This document shows positions 7,268 through 10,115 of a DNA stretch of 10,115 nt, in pieces. The position numbers and the translations under genes were made by a program. Below the pieces are notes generated by a model. It was not told the origin of the DNA and did not search any database. It worked only from the letters and a program-made list of their open reading frames with translations. This DNA comes from Terriglobales bacterium (GTDB lineage: Bacteria > Acidobacteriota > Terriglobia > Terriglobales > Acidobacteriaceae): the NCBI GenBank assembly GCA_015655365.1, contig JAATFE010000342.1, positions 1-10,115 of the forward strand, read 5' to 3'. Each line of letters opens with the position of its first letter. The stretch's first letter is position 1.

Positions 7268-8017
7268 TTATCGCGGCGCGGTGCGTTTATGCACGCTCTC
7301 TTTGCGCCGTCCGGGCGTCGTCGCAAATCTCCGAACGTCCTCCTTCGCAGTCATTCGAGCATCGTTCCCTTCCAGAAAGGTTCCGTAGATGCACTGCATC
7401 ACGCCCGCTTTCAGTTTCGCAATATCGTCGACGCCCGCACCGAACTCACTGAGAATATGCCGATAAGAAACCGTCATCGAGATGGCTTGCACCAGCATGA
7501 AGTACAGGATCTCAACCGGCTGTTTTCCAATCACTTTTTGCCGCATTGCTTCCAGCAGGATAGGCTGAAACGCATCATGATGCGGGCGAAGCAGTTTTCT
7601 GACAATCAGATCCAGTCTTTCGTTCTTCTCGGCTCCTGCGCGGGAAAGGAACATGCCGAATTCGGGATCTTCACAGACGATAGAAACCAACTGCCATAAG
7701 CCGTTACCAAGCCGAGTTCGAATCGGAATGCTTGTTCGCCGGTTGAGGCCCTCCAGTTCGGCAATCGTGGGCAGAAGCCGTTGCGACATCCGATCTACGA
7801 CCGCTTCCCAGAGCGCGTCCTTCGAGCCAAAGTAATGAGCGACGAGAGCCGGGTCGACCCCGGCGGCCGCCGCAACCCCTCTCAGGGTTGCACCCTCAAA
7901 TCCATACCTGGCAAAGGCGGACTGCGCCGCATCGAGGAGCGCTATATCTCCCTGGGCATGAACCTTGGCGGGTCGGCCCCGTCTGCGGCGCTCTGGTTTC
8001 TTATCTGAATCCGGCAT
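7268..8017 (-). CDS. TetR/AcrR-family transcriptional regulator
   Basis: This encodes a 249-residue regulator. A basic N-terminal tail with an AT-hook-like RRRRGRPAKVH (10-20) leads into a TetR helix-turn-helix at 24-70: ALLDAAQSAFARYGFEGATL, then the recognition helix VDPALVAHYFGSK. The remaining helical domain would bind a ligand and form the dimer; its ligand is unknown. I chose ATG 8017 because AAGGGG (8023-8028) lies five bases upstream. The longer open frame from 8125 would put the palindrome at 8039-8060 inside the gene and lacks a TetR-like N-terminus. The last 30 residues are basic and low in helix formers, and may be extra sequence acquired when the neighbouring transporter gene collapsed. 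The gene itself looks intact. Its target is now the pseudogene downstream, itself, or genes elsewhere. Confidence 0.9.
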   Translation of the reverse strand: MPDSDKKPERRRRGRPAKVHAQGDIALLDAAQSAFARYGFEGATLRGVAAAAGVDPALVAHYFGSKDALWEAVVDRMSQRLLPTIAELEGLNRRTSIPIRTRLGNGLWQLVSIVCEDPEFGMFLSRAGAEKNERLDLIVRKLLRPHHDAFQPILLEAMRQKVIGKQPVEILYFMLVQAISMTVSYRHILSEFGAGVDDIAKLKAGVMQCIYGTFLEGNDARMTAKEDVRRFATTPGRRKESVHKRTAPR

Positions 8018-8038
8018 CGACGCCCCTTGTTTGCGTCC

Positions 8039-8060
8039 ATATTCAACAAATGATGAATAT
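8039..8060. promoter_or_regulatory. Perfect palindrome upstream of TetR, candidate autoregulatory operator
   Basis: ATATTCA (8039-8045) and TGAATAT (8054-8060) are perfect seven-base arms around an eight-base centre. The site lies 22 bases upstream of the TetR start and overlaps a minus-strand -10-like TATATT (8056-8061). TetR proteins commonly bind such sites to repress their own genes. A nine-base direct copy of one side, TATTCAACA, occurs again at 8129-8137, which could be a half site next to the promoter of the divergent stress protein gene. Confidence 0.6.
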
Positions 8061-8118
8061 ACAATTTGACATATTAGCACAGATTCTATGCGCCGAGTTC
8101 TTTGTTCCTCACTGTCCC

Positions 8119-8147
8119 TTTTCAAATTTATTCAACAGACATAGAAT
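8119..8147 (+). promoter_or_regulatory. Candidate promoter of the universal stress protein gene
   Basis: TTTTCA (8119-8124, four of six) and TAGAAT (8142-8147, five of six) are 17 bases apart and face the stress protein gene. The leader would be about 155 bases. A perfect TTGACA at 8066-8071 has no acceptable -10 at normal spacing, so I prefer this pair. Confidence 0.4.
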
Positions 8148-8294
8148 TAATTAGCGAAGCTGTCGACCGGGACAAAGTTGGAACCGACCGGTGCGGCGGT
8201 CTTACGCAGTCTGAACAGCTTTGCCTGGGGCAAGGTGCGAAGACGCCGGGGAGTGACGGGTTTGCTTCGTCCGTCCCAACGATATTGTGGTCTG

Positions 8295-8302
8295 AAAGGA
8301 GG
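8295..8302 (+). promoter_or_regulatory. Ribosome binding site of the universal stress protein gene
   Basis: AAAGGAGG ends eight bases before ATG 8311. It is a near-perfect anti-16S match and settles the start. Confidence 0.8.
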
Positions 8303-8310
8303 ATCCGGCA

Positions 8311-9207
8311 ATGTCAGATGCTACACATTCCAGCCTGATCCTGCGAAACATAGCGGTCGCGACAGATTTCTCTCCCTGGTCGGAGCGGGCCATGCAACAT
8401 GCGATGGCCGCGGCTCGCCAGTTTGGAGCTGCTCTTCATTTTCTGCATACTGTTCGTCCGTCGGAGTTTCCTTTCGTGCCCGATGTGAGGCCACAACTGG
8501 ATGCCCTGGCGGATCGGGACTGCAAGGCACTGATCGGCCGTCTCAATGTGGCACACAAGCTCGACGATGTGGAGCACCACTGCTGGACCGCGGAGGGCGA
8601 GGTCCCCGATGTCTTCGGGAATTTTGTGCGCGATCACAAGATCGATCTGCTGGTGTTGGGGACGCGGGGACGAAACGGCATTTCAAAGTTCTTCCTCGGT
8701 TCGATCGCACAGCAGATCTTCCGTTGTGTTTTCTGCCCGGTGCTCACCGTGGGGCCGGGGTCTCCCGGAGCCAGCGCGCGGCTCCAACTGAAGAAGCTGC
8801 TGTTTGCCACGGATCTCTCCGCAGAATCCGCGGCAGCCATCCCATATGTTCTGACTGTTGCAAACACCTGGCACACGGAGATCGATGTGGTGCACGTCTG
8901 CTCGTCAGCCGATTCCAACTGCCGGCGACGAATGGAAAGCTTCAGCCGCAGAATGGACGCGCTAAGCAACGGCCAAACCGACTCTCCCATCCGCTATCAA
9001 GTGTTGCCGGGCCAGCCAGCGTCGACCGTTCTCGATTTCGCAAAGCAAAACAGGGAAGACCTGATTGTTCTCGGTCTTGAATCCCGGCGCGCTCTCTATG
9101 GCGGCCCCTCTTTGTCTCATGCCTACGAAATTGTGCGTCAGGCCCAGTGTCCGGTACTGAGTGTTCGTTCGCTTCCCACTCCCATTGCCGACCGACAAGT
9201 GCATTGA
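8311..9207 (+). CDS. Universal stress protein with two tandem UspA domains
   Basis: This encodes a 298-residue cytoplasmic protein made of two UspA folds. Domain 1 (about 10-147) starts LRNIAVATDFSPWSERA with Asp19 and carries the full ATP-binding motif G-2x-G-9x-G-S: GTRGRNGISKFFLGS at 117-131. Domain 2 (about 158-290) starts KKLLFATDLSAESAAA with Asp168 and ends CPVLSV. In place of the motif it has GLESRRALYGGPSLSH, which lacks the glycine pattern. So domain 1 probably binds ATP and domain 2 probably does not. Tandem Usp proteins are linked to survival under starvation, oxidative or energy stress; the exact role here is unknown. It appears to be a single gene, divergent from TetR across a 293-base region that holds its likely promoter. 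Confidence 0.92.
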   Translation: MSDATHSSLILRNIAVATDFSPWSERAMQHAMAAARQFGAALHFLHTVRPSEFPFVPDVRPQLDALADRDCKALIGRLNVAHKLDDVEHHCWTAEGEVPDVFGNFVRDHKIDLLVLGTRGRNGISKFFLGSIAQQIFRCVFCPVLTVGPGSPGASARLQLKKLLFATDLSAESAAAIPYVLTVANTWHTEIDVVHVCSSADSNCRRRMESFSRRMDALSNGQTDSPIRYQVLPGQPASTVLDFAKQNREDLIVLGLESRRALYGGPSLSHAYEIVRQAQCPVLSVRSLPTPIADRQVH

Positions 9208-9272
9208 TGCGGGTTGTGGGGTGTATCCGAGATACCGCGCATCACACTCGTAAAAGGCACTATGAACGCAGA

Positions 9273-9307
9273 GCGCACCGGCACTCTGCACGCAGCCACC
9301 GGTGCGC
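9273..9307. terminator. Inverted repeat between convergent genes, possible terminator
   Basis: GCGCACCGG (9273-9281) and CCGGTGCGC (9299-9307) form a perfect nine-base-pair GC-rich stem around 17 bases that contain a further CTG/CAG pairing. It sits between the 3' ends of the stress protein and SDR genes. No T run follows on either side, so a classical intrinsic terminator is not proven; it may slow polymerase or protect 3' ends. Confidence 0.4.
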
Positions 9308-9318
9308 CGCCAGTCGAC

Positions 9319-10115
9319 TCAGACCTGTGTGTAGTCCATGCCGTCCAAATCGGCGATCAGGCCCGGCCCCGTTGGCTTCCAGTTCAGCTTTTGTTGCGTG
9401 ATCGCGCTGGAGGCAGGCATATCGTGCCCGGCAAAGCGCGCAATCCAGTCGAAGTGTGCCTCAGCCTCTTCAGGCTTGATGCTGACCACCGGCACCTTCA
9501 GTCCGCGGCCCAGCGCCTCCGCGATAGCCTTCATCGACACACCCTCCTCGTCGACCGCGTGGTAGATCGCGCCCGGCTCCGCCTTTTCGAAGGCCAGGCG
9601 GTACAGCCGCGCCACATCGGAAACGTGCGTCGCGGGCCAGCGATTGCCTCCATCGCCGATGTAGGCCGACACACGCTTCTCGCGCGCCACCGCTGTGACG
9701 AAGGGAATCAGGCCCTGCTTGCGTGTGTCGTGAATCTGCGCCAGCCGCACCACGGAGATATTCACGCCGCGTGCCGTCAACTCCTTCACCGCCGCTTCCG
9801 AAGCCGCGCGCGGGTTCCACGCAGCGGTCGGGCCGTCCTCCGTCGAGGGCTTGCCGTCCACATTGGCCGCGATCGCCGTACCCGACGTAACAACGAACGG
9901 CCGGTCCGAGCCCAGCAGCACCTCGCCGATCGCCTCAATCGCCTTTCGGTCGTCGTCGCAGTTCTTTTGGAATTGCGAGAAGTCATGATTGAAAGCTAGG
10001 TGAACTACGCCGTCCGACTTGGAAGCTCCGTCGCGCAGGCCGTCGAGGTCTTCGAGGTTGCCAAACTTCACCTCGGCTCCCGCCTTTCGCAAAGCTTCGG
10101 CGCCAGCTTCAGACC
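9319..10115 (-). CDS. NAD(P)-binding SDR / epimerase-like oxidoreductase, 5' end outside window
   Basis: The last 264 residues of a leftward gene are present, and the frame stays open through the right edge. The TTG near 10092 is an internal Leu codon, not a start, because SEAGAEA just upstream of it fits the family. Members have about 290 residues, so roughly 25-30 are missing, including the GxxGxxG dinucleotide loop. Visible marks are ALRKAGAEVKFGNLEDLDGL, the strand DGVVHLAF, FVVTSGTAIA, SVVRLAQIHD, and VSAYIGDGGNRWPATHVSDV, then LYRLAFEKAEPGAIYHAV. This matches the SDR subgroup annotated as NAD-dependent epimerase/dehydratase or SDR oxidoreductase. The classical YxxxK site reads RAASE (about 9796-9810), which I recall as usual for this atypical subgroup. 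The substrate is unknown, and no functional link to the neighbouring stress gene is visible. Confidence 0.88.
   Translation of the reverse strand, partial: SEAGAEALRKAGAEVKFGNLEDLDGLRDGASKSDGVVHLAFNHDFSQFQKNCDDDRKAIEAIGEVLLGSDRPFVVTSGTAIAANVDGKPSTEDGPTAAWNPRAASEAAVKELTARGVNISVVRLAQIHDTRKQGLIPFVTAVAREKRVSAYIGDGGNRWPATHVSDVARLYRLAFEKAEPGAIYHAVDEEGVSMKAIAEALGRGLKVPVVSIKPEEAEAHFDWIARFAGHDMPASSAITQQKLNWKPTGPGLIADLDGMDYTQV

Noticed and set aside
8066..8088. Perfect TTGACA at 8066-8071 as a rightward promoter.
   Set aside because: At 15-18 bases downstream there is no acceptable -10; TATGCG at 15 bases matches only the first three positions.
607..8171. Similar 18-base stretches GCGAAGCTGTC... at 607-624 and 8154-8171 (16 of 18 identical).
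   Set aside because: With two mismatches allowed, about one or two such pairs are expected by chance in 10 kb on both strands, and the two sites have no matching context.
8178..9080. 300-codon plus-strand open frame overlapping the stress protein gene.
   Set aside because: It is out of frame with the clear tandem UspA gene, has no recognisable domain, and is rich in Arg, Cys and Ser as expected of a shadow frame.
9214..9999. 261-codon plus-strand open frame opposite the SDR gene.
   Set aside because: It is antisense to a convincing SDR coding frame and its Arg/His-rich translation is typical of a complement frame.

Overview
The window looks like a chromosomal segment of an acidobacterium, most likely class Terriglobia (the Acidobacterium, Granulicella or Terriglobus type). 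Three things point there. The largest gene encodes a very long, SusD-less TonB-dependent receptor with an N-terminal carboxypeptidase-regulatory-like domain. The remains of a transporter resemble an acidobacterial duplicated orphan permease (ADOP). The DNA is moderately GC-rich with strong GGAGG ribosome binding sites. I see no phage, IS element, CRISPR array, tRNA or rRNA.

Left part (1-6572) is a probable plant-glycan locus. The 5' end of a glycoside hydrolase family 115 gene (alpha-glucuronidase type) runs leftward out of the window. A 365-base divergent intergenic region separates it from a ROK-family transcriptional regulator (GTG start at 921) that has lost the sugar-kinase catalytic Asp but keeps the zinc motif. 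A 499-base non-coding gap follows. It carries two 17-base palindromes of the same 6-5-6 geometry, one lying on the -10 element of a near-consensus promoter, and then a leader of about 165 bases. Then comes the 1258-residue receptor gene, closed by a 17-bp-stem intrinsic terminator. The simplest model is that the receptor imports oligosaccharides, the GH115 enzyme removes (4-O-methyl)glucuronic acid side chains, and the ROK protein senses a product and controls one or both genes.

Middle part (6573-8310) shows decay. On the minus strand, a 550-base remnant of an ADOP/MacB-like ABC transporter permease survives with at least three deletions and one frame change. It lies directly downstream of an intact TetR-type regulator, which is probably an orphan now. 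The TetR upstream region holds a perfect 7-8-7 palindrome, a good operator candidate.

Right part (8311-10115) holds a tandem universal stress protein gene on the plus strand. Facing it is a 5'-truncated gene for an NAD(P)-binding epimerase/reductase-like SDR protein that runs out of the window. A 9-bp inverted repeat lies between their convergent 3' ends.

I find no clearly new molecular system. The points most worth following are the receptor promoter/operator/leader region, the GH115-ROK-receptor module, and the orphaned TetR regulator.
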